Below are positions 47,501 to 58,949 of a stretch of DNA of 64,000 nucleotides, in pieces. Position 1 is the stretch's first letter. Each line of letters opens with the position of its first letter. The translations under genes were made by a program, and so were the position numbers. The stretch is from positions 1 to 64,000 of the forward strand of contig OX596346.1 of the NCBI GenBank assembly GCA_951394405.1, read 5' to 3'. The notes beneath the pieces were generated by a model. That model searched no databases and had not been told where the DNA came from. It saw nothing but the letters and a program-made list of their open reading frames with translations. The DNA comes from Coprinellus micaceus (Eukaryota > Basidiomycota > Agaricomycetes > Agaricales > Psathyrellaceae).

Positions 47501-49991
47501 TCTCGAAACCGATACTGACGAACGAACGTGTATAGCCTGCCATGCGACCCTCGGCCGCGCAGCTCCTCCAGCACGAACGGTTAGATCTGGCGTTAAAGAT
47601 GAGTGAGACGGAGAAGATGTGCGTATTCATTCTTCCGTATCGATCGGATGAACAGATGCTAACGTCTGGCGTCTTCAAATGAACAGGCTCGCCCAACTAA
47701 AAGCTCACAAAACCACCATCGTACACCGTGAACGCGAAGTCACCCACCGCGAACAATCCCTCGCCCGTAAAGAAGGCGACCTCACCGCCCTCCTCACCCG
47801 GAAAGACCAAGACATCGCCCAACTCCAACAACTCGTCACCCAACTCCAATCCACATCCCGCGGTCCCTCCCAGGCGGAACTCGACGCCGCAGTCAAATCC
47901 GCTGCCGAGGCCCAAGTCAAGCTCATCCTTGACTCCGCGGTGAAGAGCGCTGTGGGACGGAGGGAGGAAGAGTTGAGGATTCTGGTGATGAAGAGGGAGG
48001 AGGAGGTCGCGAAGGCGATAAGTAAGAGGGAGGAGGAGATTATGGAGGCGGTGCGGAGGAGGGAGGGGGAGGTTAGGGAGGCGTGGGCGCATAGGGAGGC
48101 GGAGGTGAGGATGGAGGTTGAGCAGAGTATTCGGGCTGTGGAGGAACGCGTGGATTGGATTAACAGGAAGGAAGTTGAGCTGAGAGATCGGGAGTCTCTC
48201 CTCGAGGCGAGGGGTCTTGATCTCGAGTCGAGGGAAGCGGAGCTGGGTGAGAGGGAGAGGAACGTGGATGAGAGGGAGAGGGAGGGCAGGGGTGCGAGGA
48301 CGGCGAGTCCCCCGACGAGCCCGAGGAAGTTGAAGAGTTTGAGAGAGTATGTCGGGAGGAATGGGAAGCCGTTGGAGGAGGTGAAGAATACGCTCAATCC
48401 TGGGCCGTTCCGTAGGGCGAATACGGTGGGGAGTGCGATCCTGGAGACCCCAGTGCAGAGGAGGCAACTCACCGCCCCCATGCCTATACCGATCACTATC
48501 ACGTCCGCGGGACCTTCGACTTCCTCTGCGCCCTCCGCGACTGCTGCGACGTCTGCGCCAAACAGCTTGGTACCGGCCGCAGTGCAAGCGACCCCAAGAC
48601 CTGGGACGTCTTCGACGTTCCATACTCAACTCCACTTCCCTACATCCGTGCTTGAGACGCCTATCACACGTCCGAGCTACACGGATACCCTCCCCAGCGC
48701 GATGAAAGGCGTCGTCCTGACGATGACGGGCGAAGTCCTCTCTACGCCCAACCCGAACGAACTGTCGAATCTATTCAATAGTTCGCCAAAGGTCGGGTTG
48801 GACTTTGCGAAGATATTCGATAGTGGGGCTACGGTTAAACGGGAACGAGGAGGTGGGGAGAGAGGAGATGCAAGGGGCGGGAGGCTAGGGTTGGATGAGA
48901 GTAGTAGTGGGGACGAGGAGCCGCCCAGTCCAAGTGCGAGGAAGGAGGTGGAGAGGAGGGAGCGGTTGAGCGAGACTTCGTCGACTCAGCGGAGTGGGAG
49001 GTCGAGTGCGGATCGTGAAAGGGATCGTATAGAACGTCTCAGTGACCTCGGCGGTCGAGAGCAGAAGAGGAGGATGGGGAGTCGGGGCGGGAGTTCGAGT
49101 CCGGAGGAAGAGCATACGATCACCGCCAGCTCTAGCGCCGTTTCCCAGGGGAGCGGCGTTGTCTCGAGTTCGAGCTCGAGCTCGAGCATCGCTCAGCCTG
49201 GGGCACCGATGACGAGGATCCGGAGACCAAGTATCGTACGGAGTGCACATCGGCGGCATTCGAGTATACCGCCGAAGGAAGGGGACGAGGTTACAGTCGT
49301 CCGACCTCTCTCACATCCGCACCTTCAGCCGTCGACTTCCGCCTCGGCCGTACCTGGGCCGTCGTCTGTTGCACCTGCCGTTGACTCGAGGGTGGGGGAG
49401 TTGAGAGCCACGGCGGTGAATGGGATTACGAGGAGTACGAGCGTCCCGGCGCTGTTGCCGTCGCCTAGGTTGATGGCCCCTGCGGAGTATGATCATAACG
49501 ACCAGGAGAACCTCCCGAGTCCGTTCCTCAAGCGTGTTGTTCCTTCGACGTCGTCTTCGTCCCTATCGACCGTGTCATCCCGCGCTTCGTCCTCTATCGT
49601 CTCGAGCGTGGCCTCGTCGACGTCCACAGGGCTCACTTCCGCACAATCCAGTTCAAGTCTTCCCGACGGTCGATCTGGCGGAAGCGGGAGTGGGAGCGAC
49701 GTAATGACGCGGATAAACCGGGAAGGGCCGATAGCGACGAGGGATGCACCGAGTGCCGTTGGCCTGGGTGTGAATGGGGGGAATGGCCGTGCGCAGAGTA
49801 AGAAGAGACCGAGTACGGGGAATTTGTTGAGGGCGGTGGCGGCGGCGAATAGTGCGGGGAGGGCGAGGAAGGGGAGTGTGGACCCGGCGCCTGTGGGTGG
49901 GGAGGAGGGGCGGATACCTTTGCCTGTGCCTGAAGAGATGGGGAGTGGGAGGAGTGTGGTTAGTGTGAGGAGAATGCCGGGGAGGGGGTAG
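44540..49991 (+). CDS. NIMA/NEK-family serine/threonine protein kinase
   Basis: Eight exons: 44540-44638, 44954-45024, 45162-45559, 45716-45807, 46589-46743, 46867-46945, 47536-47618, 47687-49991; frame is kept throughout, 1,093 aa. The kinase domain covers about residues 10-300: Gly loop IGNGSFG (15-21), Lys38 in [14 protein letters not shown] (182-189), DFG (202-204), activation loop ending GTPYYMSPE, and [13 protein letters not shown]. All catalytic residues are present. About 40 residues of Gly/Ser/His-rich sequence are inserted just before HRD. From about 330 to 530 a long charged coiled coil follows ([18 protein letters not shown] onward), then a disordered Ser/Pro tail. Kinase plus coiled coil matches the NIMA/NEK2/Kin3 group, which promotes mitotic entry and spindle-pole or septum function. 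Start is the first Met before the Gly loop. It is single-copy and conserved, between the two copies of the duplicated module. Confidence 0.93.
46946..47535 (+). repeat. Long intron with degenerate TTTCGCTTCGTC repeats
   Basis: The sixth intron of the kinase gene is 590 bp, about ten times the usual size here. Between about 46,980 and 47,165 it repeats a degenerate unit near TTTCGCTTCGTC about seven times with GGTTC-like spacers. Confidence 0.6.
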
Positions 49992-50761
49992 GGAGGGTGA
50001 GGTTATTTATTCGTTCGGCGAGTCCGTGGTAGAGGTTTCGGACGATGCTTTGTACGATTTATGCATGTGTTCTGGTTTCTCGATGTATACCTTTTCTTTT
50101 CTTTTCTTCATCCTTCGCAGTTTTGCATTATTACGCTTGAGGTTCGATCGTTTTCTTTCACTCCTTTCCTTCATTCTCTTCGGTCGTTTCGTGACTTGCC
50201 GTCCCTCGGCGTCACTTTAGCTTTCGCTTGGTCGAGCCCCATATCTCTTACTCTCCTAGGTTACGATGCATGTTTCGTCATGACTCGGACGCGTGGACAA
50301 GTAGATGTACATCCACTTTCTGTATATCATTCATTCATTTAGCTTGTGTTGTGTGTGTATACGAACCGCGATTTCATCTTCACGACCCCTACCATCCTCC
50401 TCTCATCACAGCCCTCCAGCCCTGTCGCCCAATTGTCTGTCTCTATGCCACGCCGTGATTCCTTCGTCCACCCAGTATCGTGATATGTACATCCCCTCTC
50501 TCCGACCTCATGGGGCTCTCTTCTCATTGGACCAACATCGCACCGCATTTACGAACACGCTCATGCCTTCGACCTTTCATTATAGTTATACGTCCGCACC
50601 CACATATGGTACCCCTCCATAATATGCAATCCCTAATTTCTTTATTTCGCCACGCGGTAAAGGGAGAAATGTATGGGTCCGGAGTACGATACAAGACTGA
50701 GTATTCGAGCAAACCACAAAAATAGCTGGGTAAACGACAAGGCGAATGGTGAGCGACGAAA
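49992..50761. other. Intergenic between kinase and orphan CHAT fragment
   Basis: 3' flank of the kinase gene; T-rich at 50,060-50,170. Short frames only, nothing recognised. Confidence 0.4.
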
Positions 50762-51292
50762 TCAGTAACCAAAGTGAACATAAGGAATCCAGGCCAAAAG
50801 AGACTTCTCCGAGTTGTCGAGACGACTTCGAAACTCTTGGGTCGCATGGTGCAACGCATAACCAGATAGAGACCCATCGAACCTACTCCTATCATCCGGC
50901 TCCTTATTGTCCCACAGATACTGGTAGAAGTCGCTGGCGACGTCTGGTGCATGGCGATCCCCAATGGCCCACATCGTTGCCACCACTCGACGATACCCGG
51001 CGGCGAGCATGCCCGCAGCCAAGTGCACGGCCTCGTCTGGCAGTGTTTCTTCGCCCATACTCGTCTGGCAAGCTGATAAGAAAGCGAGGTCGGCATTCTT
51101 GAGGTTCTTCTTCATGATCGTATCCAGACTTAGCGAACCCCTATGGAATCGGAACCAGCTACAGTCCATCCTCAAGCGCTTGACCTCCCCTAATATTATA
51201 CCCTGGTTACTTCCTACGTACCGAGTGGCCTGTGGTACAGATGCTGCTTCGTTTTGGTCTGAGGCGATCGTGAACCCCAGTGACACTCCCAT
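50762..51292 (-). pseudogene. Orphan CHAT-domain C-terminal fragment
   Basis: An open frame of 176 aa. From about 51,145 to its stop it matches the C-terminal CHAT exon of the TPR-CHAT gene almost residue for residue: GSLSLDTIMKKNLKNADLAF, LSACQTSMGEETL with the Cys codon at 51068-51070, then GYRRVVATMWAIGD and the end PYVHFGY. The first 49 residues are unrelated, the His-containing HLACHATQ segment is missing, and no TPR sequence lies upstream. It is therefore a truncated paralogue. The open frame of the remaining piece suggests a recent event or selection on the piece; the first is more likely. Confidence 0.85.
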
Positions 51293-51581
51293 TGTCTTGA
51301 GGGAGCTGCAAACTCAGGACTGCGACCCATCGGAAGCGAAGGGCGCGCTAGGGTGAACAGTGGCATCGGTGAACATTGGAGAGAGCACGTCTCACAATGT
51401 AGACGGCGCAGAGAGCTCAGATTCTCGAACTATGTATACTTTGCATATCTTGTCGAACGCCCAACCCGCGAATGAAGTCCGATTTCAAATTTGAAGAAAC
51501 CCAAGGGTGTACATAGATAGAGAGAGAGAGAACAGGAGAACAACTTCAAGTCCAACGACTGCAAGAACGTACGACGAAAGC

Positions 51582-52785
51582 TTAAGCGTATGGCCTGACC
51601 TGAATGTACACGTCCTGGCACTGCGCCTTGTCGTAGTGAGCATGGTTCGCAATGGGCGAGTATACGATATCGAGACGACCACTGGCAGTAGTGTTGGGGC
51701 AAAGACCCCAAAGGTCGGTATGTCCGTTCACTGAGAGCAGCGGATTGCCAATGAAGGGTCCGGTCGGCGATATCGGGTCGGGCTAGTGATGATCGAAGGT
51801 CAGTAAAAGAAAGGGGCTAGAAGGGTCGTAGCTTACCTTGACGCAAAACTGATTATACCCGACGACGGTGATCGGCCAAGTGAAGATGAACGACTGAGAG
51901 TCGCCGACGACGGGAGGAAGGACGCGGTTATTGTAGCTCGTGAGCACGCCATCAACTACGCCGAAATTGTAGTAGTCGGTGTACGGGCATCCTGCTGGGC
52001 ATGTCTATCACAGCCGATGCGTTCAGAGAGGCAGATTCCAGTGCGAAGAGACGACGAGGACTTACCGAGATAATGGTGTAATAAATAGGGTCCGTGAACG
52101 GATTTGTCGGGATCGCGTAGAGCTTTGTAGTCGCGCCAGCTCCATAATTCTTGGGAATGGCGTAGAGGACGTTGTTACCAAAACTGAAGCAATCTCTCCA
52201 GTTGATGCAAGAGCTCGTGCTGGGAGGGGTAGCCGCACTGTTCTGGTAGACAACCATACGGTTACTACCGCCACAGAGCTCGGTGCTATCTCCGGGGCAA
52301 AGCATGCTGCAGTCACCGCTGGGCATGACGTCACCGTAGGGCATGTAGTTATCGCACCCTGCACGAGGATGGATTCAGCCATCGTCGGAGTCGTAAAAAT
52401 AATCGACCTACAGCACTCGGAACCGTACTCCAACCCCGCGAGGCCGTAACCATTCGTAGCACAGAGCGCAGTGCAACGTTCAGCGTTGTTCCCAGCAGGA
52501 ACGTCGTACCGGAACGTCAAGATGCGAGGCCCAAAGTCTCTGTAGGGGAACCCCAAACGTTATGAGGTACTGGAGCGCGCGGGTTGAAAAGGACCTCACT
52601 TGTAACATCCCTTGGCCTCCCAGGTTCCGACGGTTTGCTTGATTGTTGCCGATTGCCTAACTTCGAGTGCAGGGCTTGCGAGGGTCTGAGAGGAGTCAGT
52701 GGACCTAATAATCCAGTCAGTAAATGGGGTGGCATACCAGAGATGTGGAGGCGCATAGCACAAAAGTGAACAATTTAGCGAGCAT
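51582..52785 (-). CDS. Secreted WSC-domain protein
   Basis: Six exons: 52738-52785, 52600-52685, 52412-52539, 52066-52358, 51837-52004, 51582-51782. Introns are 52-61 bp, GT-AG, frame kept; 307 aa. It starts with a signal peptide (MLAKLFTFVLCASTSL). The WSC domain runs from about residue 40 (GCYKDFGPRILTF) to about 125 with its conserved cysteines: CTALCATNGYGLAGLEYGSE, CWCDNYMPYGD, CSMLCPGDSTELCGG. WSC domains bind beta-glucans or other wall polysaccharides. After a short Ser/Thr linker comes a Cys-containing beta-rich region of about 150 residues (CPAGCPYTDYYNFGVVDG, TWPITVVGYNQFCVKPDP). I see no membrane segment or GPI signal, so the protein is probably released or wall-bound. The start is the only Met before the signal peptide. 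Confidence 0.9.
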
Positions 52786-52840
52786 CGTGAGCGAGATAGA
52801 AAGGGGAGGTCAATGGCTCGATATGTGTCGAGAATCGAAG

Positions 52841-52848
52841 TTATAGGG
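52841..52848 (-). promoter_or_regulatory. Possible TATA box of the WSC gene
   Basis: Minus strand reads CCCTATAACTTC about 60 bp upstream of the ATG at 52,785. Confidence 0.35.
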
Positions 52849-52849
52849 T

Positions 52850-55615
52850 TTTTCGACACTGGATTGGGATCGACGCCGCAAGAGGTCTATTCAAATTTGA
52901 CGTGATACTCCAGAGCATGTCCACCACTCACCGGGCTCGAGCAATTTCAAAATCGTAGAATGGCGGGGAGAGAGAGGTCGAACAGTTCATTATACTGATA
53001 CTGACCTATTGCTGTCCTCAAATACCTCAAATGCTGTCTCCATAGCTGTCGAATACTGTCGTTGTGCGAATCGTCAACGGCGGTCTATCACTCCGTGGAA
53101 CCTTCCAGAGGGGATTGGACCCATATGTGAGCGAAGGTTTCTACGGGAATGTCATGTGCCTGAGTGCGAGATAAATTTAGGACATTCTTCGAACGCCCCG
53201 CTGCGAGGGTAGAGCGGGCTGGACGTCGCATGAGCGTGGTATGGATCTCGGAACAGAAGGATGGGGGTTTTCCAATGTCTCATATCGTTACCAACACCCC
53301 TTCCCCAGGCCTTCTGTTGGGCGCATTGACATGTAACGTCGTGCTCGGTGATAAAGGGCGCTTGTGGCATTTTACCTTGTGAATTCAACGCAAGTTAGAG
53401 TCCAGCGTCAGGAGTCGGTGTCGCTTCGCTCTATTGGTAGCTTGGAACGAAGGCAAGGAGCACATATTCACAGTTGTTTGTGTATTTCCTTCTTCCTATG
53501 CATGCGGGTACGAACAGCGTCTGCACCTTGAATTTGTCTGCAAGGGAGCTGATCGCGATTTTGGCCAGCAGTACTTCATCCTTGCTCACTCGCTACGCTT
53601 CCTCGGGGTATGGTACAAATACTACGAATTAAACCTCAGGGGTATCAGTGCTCAGGGGCTGCAATGCAAGGCCATCGAACGAGACTTCGTTTAAGCGCTC
53701 GTGCTCGGTAACTCAGCCACATCGGCCGATGCAATGCTTTGAACACCGGATGCGCACGGACGTTGTGACAAAACCCAAACTGCGATCATCCATGACGACC
53801 GCCGATCTCTCCTTCGCTTCCCCACTCTTCTTCTAGCACCCCCGTTTCGGCTCTTTCTCTCGCACACTGGGCCTGCGACGAGTCAATTCCAGCGCTTCAT
53901 CTCCTTCTCGACGCCTCTGCCCGGACTCGAATTCAGCGAAGGATGCTGTAGATATGACGAAGGAAACTCATGGATTAGGTGTATAGCTCTCTGACCGACA
54001 TTTGCGTCCGTTCCTCATGTATCTACTCTCTAACACCTCAACAGACCCGCCCGCGACGGCCTTCGACGCTCCTGCCGTCCGGGACGACCATGCCACCATC
54101 ATCCAGTCTCATCCGCCCAACACCTTTTAGTGCAACCCATCGTTGCGACACCGTGGTTTGCACGCGTTGGCCCCACATAAACGACCCTCAAGACGGGCAG
54201 CGCCCCTGATTCCGGGTTCCCGAACCGATGAATCCTGTTCGCCGGCGCTGTGGACGCGGTCGATGCGGTCGCGCTGCATTAGGCACGTTCAGTGTTGGAT
54301 TACCCCGGGCCGTTCTGACTGTACATTCCCCGCCCTTCTCCACGCTCTCCTTCCAACTAGTACTCCTCCAGCGTCACCCACTCGGTCGCCATCCCTAGGG
54401 GCCTCGCCGCACCCACGACTCCTCCAGCCAGTCCCGTGCGCAGACGACGTCCTTCCGAGGTCCCTCCCACAATCTCCATATTGCTACACAGCCCCCTCGC
54501 TCTCCCGTAGCCGCCCTCTTCATTCAAGCGTTATAACCGCTTGGTTCAGCGAGCCAAATATGGGGCCCACGTCCTTATCGACCCCAATGGCCGGCCCAGG
54601 GCGAACGACTTTCCCTCAAGACCCACGCCCCCGGAACTGCTGGAATGCGGATCACGCGTAGCTATCATAGACGCGAAGTTCGCGTAGGGGGCGAGGAGCG
54701 AGCGATGTCAACTACGAAGTGGGCATCGAAGCAATGTTCGCCGAGATGGCGTACAGAGAGGAGGATTGGGTGATGAGGTGACCGATCCTTCGCAGGAAGC
54801 ATGGACGCGGTCGACTGCTCACCTCACGCCCCTCGGAATTATCAACGCCCTTCCTAACCTCCTGTTCCTTCCTCCCTCCTTACGCTATGCTCTCAGCCTG
54901 TAGCCCCCCTGTATTACTGGTCGTGGAGACGGGGCCCTCCCGACGATTGATTCTCGGGGACCATGCTGTCTCGCAGGTGACCCTCTTCGAGCTTGTTTTC
55001 CGACTGCGCCCCTGATCGGAGCACGTCGACCCCGCCCTCAACGTGTCTCCGGGTTCTATGGCCGAGAATCTCGTCGCTTTCGCGATCTTCCCTTTCCGGG
55101 GCGTACAAAATCTGACGCCTAACCTCTGGTTTTCAGAGCACCCGAAACCTGGGCGCTGGCGATCCTGTTTCCTACTTCAACATTGTGAGGCGCGTCAAGT
55201 CTCGGAGCCCTCGCTAATACTATGACTCAACCTCGCTCCTACCCATCAGATCCATAACAGGAGCGTATGTGTTGAGGGCTCGACGAGGTTGACAGGTGAG
55301 GAGCCATTATGCGAGGGAATATGCGAGGGAATATGCTGAGCGGATATCCTGAATGTGCTCGGTGGATAGTTTGAAGCTCGACGCACGATTCGTTCCCGAG
55401 TTTCTTCGCTGCTCCTCCCCGTGGTTCAAACTCGACCTGGAGAAGCCCATTGCAGTATCAACTTCTACCCCTTGTGTACGATGAATTGCTTCAACGTTCC
55501 CTATCGTGCGTACCAAGCAATATGATAGGGCACGACCTATTTAACGACCCACCCTAGTCTCGCGCCACGCGTCCTCACTTCCCTCGATTCTTCCTCGAAC
55601 GCCGGATCTCCGGGA
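52850..55615. other. Gene-poor stretch, nothing recognised
   Basis: Overlapping short frames without family resemblance; the longest, 54,143-54,661, is Arg/Pro/Ser-rich and looks random. Two adjacent copies of TGCGAGGGAATA occur at 55,311-55,335. No RNA gene seen. Confidence 0.4.
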
Positions 55616-56463
55616 CTAGAGAAGACACCTTGAGGATCCGAGGACGCGAGACTGTCTTTTCCCTCCTGGAGCCTGGATCTCGAGTCGAGCTATCAGTGTC
55701 CAGAGATCGCACGAGACCTCCTGCGTCAATGGAGTTCCGTCCGCAACGTCGACATAGCTAGCTACAACGACAGCCAGAGCCCACGCGATTCTGAGTGTCT
55801 CATCGTCGACCATTCTGACAGCGAGAGTGCCTCCACAAATGCAGTAAGTCAAAGCATGCGGCTCCGTTGACAATTGGCGCAGCAGGACTGGATTAGCCAA
55901 AGCTGGAGCATCCGGTGGACCTCGGTCCCATATCCCCAGATGCCCCGACGCGTTTGGACTAGGAACCTCCCACTACGAGGGAGACTTTGTCAAAGTGGAT
56001 CCGTGGATCCGAGTCCCCGCGGCTGAGGGAAGTACTGGACCTGGGTTAGATAAGGGGGTTCCTCGCTTGAAACCGTGGAGTTCTTTTCGAGGAGTTGGGT
56101 GAATAGGGAGGAGCCCATGAAAGCACGCCGGACTCGCTCGATCGACATGTGGGTTGATTGGATAGGAAGGGAAGGATATTGAGCGTTGGAGACAAAGTGC
56201 ACGCAGCAAAGAGACACAGGTCGTTCTCTCTTCTAGCATTGCATGGAGGAATTTACACGTCTTCAATCGGTCTAGTGAGCTGAGAAATAGACCGAGCAGA
56301 TATCCCAGTTACCGAGAGGAGGGAAAGGATATCGGCGGGGGTAGGTAAGCGAGCGGCGATTTCGTGCCAACGCTCTTGAGGTACGTCAGGGGTATTAGGA
56401 TCGGCCGCGCTGTAAAATTGTGATGAAATGCGGCGACGCGTAGCCAGAACTTGAGGGCTCCAT
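55616..56463 (-). pseudogene. F-box protein pseudogene (right copy a)
   Basis: Exon 1 begins at the ATG at 56,463 (MEPSSSGYASPHF). It shifts frame before the F-box (DVPQERWHEIAARLPTPADI), so the F-box is out of frame with the start. Exon 2 (TCKFLHAMLEERTT) also changes frame near 56,200-56,140 and again further on. The last recognisable piece, VLLRQLSTEPHAL and VRMVDDETLRIAW, ends at about 55,780. No exon 3 is present. It corresponds to the left copy a at 37,397. Confidence 0.75.
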
Positions 56464-57131
56464 CAGTGGTCGCCTCTGGAAACCTGGGCTCAGCACAGTC
56501 CGCAAGGTACGAGTCGAACGGTAGCCAAGGTCGACTGTGGCTATGTTTCTGAAATTTCAATGGACAGCTCGATAAAGAAACGAGGGGCGTGCGGAGATAA
56601 GGAATGTAGGACGCCAGAGAACACCACCCTGAAGGCGACCTCGTGACTATACTAACTCAGGATTCCTGAGGGCCGTAAGTGTGGGAGGTGAATGGTCCTC
56701 TGTGATATGGAAGACAACTTCTCTTCACTATCTGTGTTGTGCGATCCGCCTGAACGGCAGAGGTTTCCCCAATTGGAGTTGGTGCCACTGAATTAGAAGG
56801 TCAGCTGTCGTATGCACAGCAGACGGCGGTACCGCGCGAAGTCAGAGGGAATCCACTTATTGTGTGCCCCCCTCGAAGGAATGTCACTGCATTGGCCCCA
56901 CAAAGACGCCCGTTTTGACCTCCTCTGCACTTCGAAGCCAGTCATCATGCCTTCTAGAGGATTCCATGGGCGTCTATTTTCGCCCGCAGCGGGCTGCGCC
57001 GTCAAGCCGCGCCTCGTGGCCGCACTTGCTACGCAGAGATGGTAACCTCCATCCGAAGCACACCTGGATCGAGAAGTTCGGTCTTCTTGTGTACGTATTT
57101 GGGTTCCTAGGAACACTCCCGTTTTCTGGGG

Positions 57132-57140
57132 TATATAAGG
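57132..57140 (+). promoter_or_regulatory. TATA box of the right BTB gene
   Basis: TATATAAGG, about 175 bp upstream of the ATG at 57,307, in the position conserved with the left copy. Confidence 0.6.
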
Positions 57141-57306
57141 GTCATCGACTGACGTTCCCCTCTTTCCTCCGTCCGTCTTTGGGTCGTGTATCTAGCCTAC
57201 GCCTCTGCTGAATACCCGCCACTAAAGACCCACTGTGGGTTCTCCGATTGAGCTCTATCAGAGTCATTTCTTCCTCAGTCTCGTCCGAACCTTCAGCCAC
57301 TTTACA

Positions 57307-58211
57307 ATGCCGATGCACTACCCGCCCTCCCCAATATCCCCGAGTTCAAGCCGCCGCAGTGGAAGGAGTGGAATGGAATACGTGATGCACCACCCAGACT
57401 ACTTTTTGGTCGGTGGCGACCTTCACGTCCTTGTACGTAGCTATCTTCCCCACGGTATCATGTATCCTAGCATATCCTGAACCATATCCAGATCGACGAC
57501 GTGATGTTTAAGATTCATTCCTACTTCTTCAAGAGGGAAGCCGGAAATTTCTTCGACGACGACGGAGTACCGAGCCCCCTTCACTCTTGCTCCCCAAGGA
57601 CCGACGACGGAGGGAGTAGTGAGAGTCGGGCAATCCGCATTCCTCACGTCACGGTTGAGGAATTCGAGAGGTTCCTTTGGGTTTTCTACAATCCGTACGT
57701 TCTTTAATTGTCTCATCGCTTCCGCGAACACGGTGCTGACCTGGTTCCCACTAGAACCTATGATATATACGACGCAGATGTCTATTCTTTCCTTTCCATT
57801 CTAAAACTCGCACATCGCTGGGACTTTCCAGAGGTCAAGAGGTTCGCTCTACGGGAGGTGAAGCGTCGTGAGCCTGAGATCCCACTTGTCAAGCAAATCA
57901 GATTGTACCAGGAGTACGAAGCTCCTCCAGAACTTCTCGTTCCCCTATTCGCCGAACTCTGTGCTCGGGAGTCAGCTCCGACCAACGAGGAGATCGTCGA
58001 ACTTGGCTTTGAACAAGCTTGCGATGTCTGGAGAGCGCGCGAGGCCCTTCGCTTCCCCGATGGAGTCACTCCCTTGCCTAGCGGAGTCACTCAGAAGGAT
58101 GTCTATGCTGTCGTAGCAGAGGTCATGGGTCTAGCCGCGTATACCGTGGAGAACGATGAGCGGGTGGTCGGTGAAATCCAACCTGGTACGCCTTCCAGTG
58201 CTGCGGTTTGA
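57307..58211 (+). CDS. BTB/POZ-domain protein (right copy)
   Basis: Three exons, 57307-57432, 57492-57694 and 57755-58211, with introns of 59 and 60 bp; the product is 261 aa. Domain order is that of the left copy: GGDLHVL, then IDDVMFKIHSYFFKREAG, VTVEEFERFLWVFYNP, TYDIYDADVYSFLSILKLAH, and a helical C-terminal part ending GEIQPGTPSSAAV. The charged insert between strand and helix differs completely from the left copy (here PSPLHSCSPRTDDGGSSE), while flanking segments are conserved, so that loop is diverging fastest. The start is the first ATG after the TATA box. No lesions are seen. Role as for other BTB proteins (ligase adaptor or regulator) is inferred from family only. Confidence 0.87.
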
Positions 58212-58792
58212 AATGGGTTAATCTGACCAGGCCCCACACAAGCAGGTGCACCCAGCGAGGGGGAAGGGACGCTCTCCCTTCCTAAAGGCAAGTCAAAGAA
58301 GAAGAAGAAAGTTGGGAAACAAGCTCTGAACTGACGCCACGATGCATTCACTTTCGTATCGGTCTTTTTTCTTTCGCCGATGTTGTGCTTTATATTATTA
58401 CTTTCTTGTTGACCGCTTCGCCCGAGCTCGTCCCCTTTGTAACGCTGCTCTCCCATAACCCACCCCGATTATAAGTAAAGAGGAAGAGTGCTACAGTATC
58501 ACGTTGCCTAGGATATTACCCTGATCAGTTCAAGACACACACCACTCCCTCGCTCCGAGATAATTTAATGGCTCCAACCGCATCGTATGTATCTAGTGCA
58601 CATCCTGTATTTTATCAGGATCCAAGGACAGGATGTACTCATTGTACGCAGACCGGTTTCGAGGAGGAAGGGAAATCAGCCTCGCGTCGTGCCATGGCGA
58701 GCGCTTGGTCCTTCCCCATCATTCTTTAACGTACTAGCAGACGTCGAGAATCAAGGTTCGACACGGAGAGGACAGGGGACCATGACCATTGA

Positions 58793-58890
58793 TATGAAAA
58801 ACGACGTTATTGGACAGGTCGCAATCTAGCCCTCCTTACCGTCGTGTGAAGAGGCCGTCTAAGTAGTTCGTTGTGGGTTGAAGAGGGGCG
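58793..58890 (+). repeat. Short direct repeat beside the inverted module (right)
   Basis: Matches 42,162-42,226 in the same orientation (AACGACGTTATTGG, GTCGCAATCTAG, GGGTTGAAGAGG), with about 30 extra bases in the middle. Confidence 0.55.
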
Positions 58891-58949
58891 GAGCAGCTGC
58901 AAGGCCCGTGGGAGAAGGCGGGGAGAAGCGGCGGAACTTGAATCAACTC

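Larger units (their letters stand above)
55616..58455 (-). repeat. Duplicated module, half 1, right (inverted) copy
   Basis: Reverse complement of about 35,428-38,190: F-box fragment, shared upstream region, BTB gene, and the BTB 3' flank with GAGCAGCGTTACAA. Confidence 0.8.

Noticed and set aside
47697..48635. 312-codon minus-strand frame across the kinase gene
   Set aside because: It is antisense to the coiled-coil exon of the kinase; its composition is a mirror of that exon and it shows no family features.
54143..54661. 172-codon Arg/Pro/Ser-rich frame
   Set aside because: GC-rich DNA often yields such frames; no start context or neighbour supports it.
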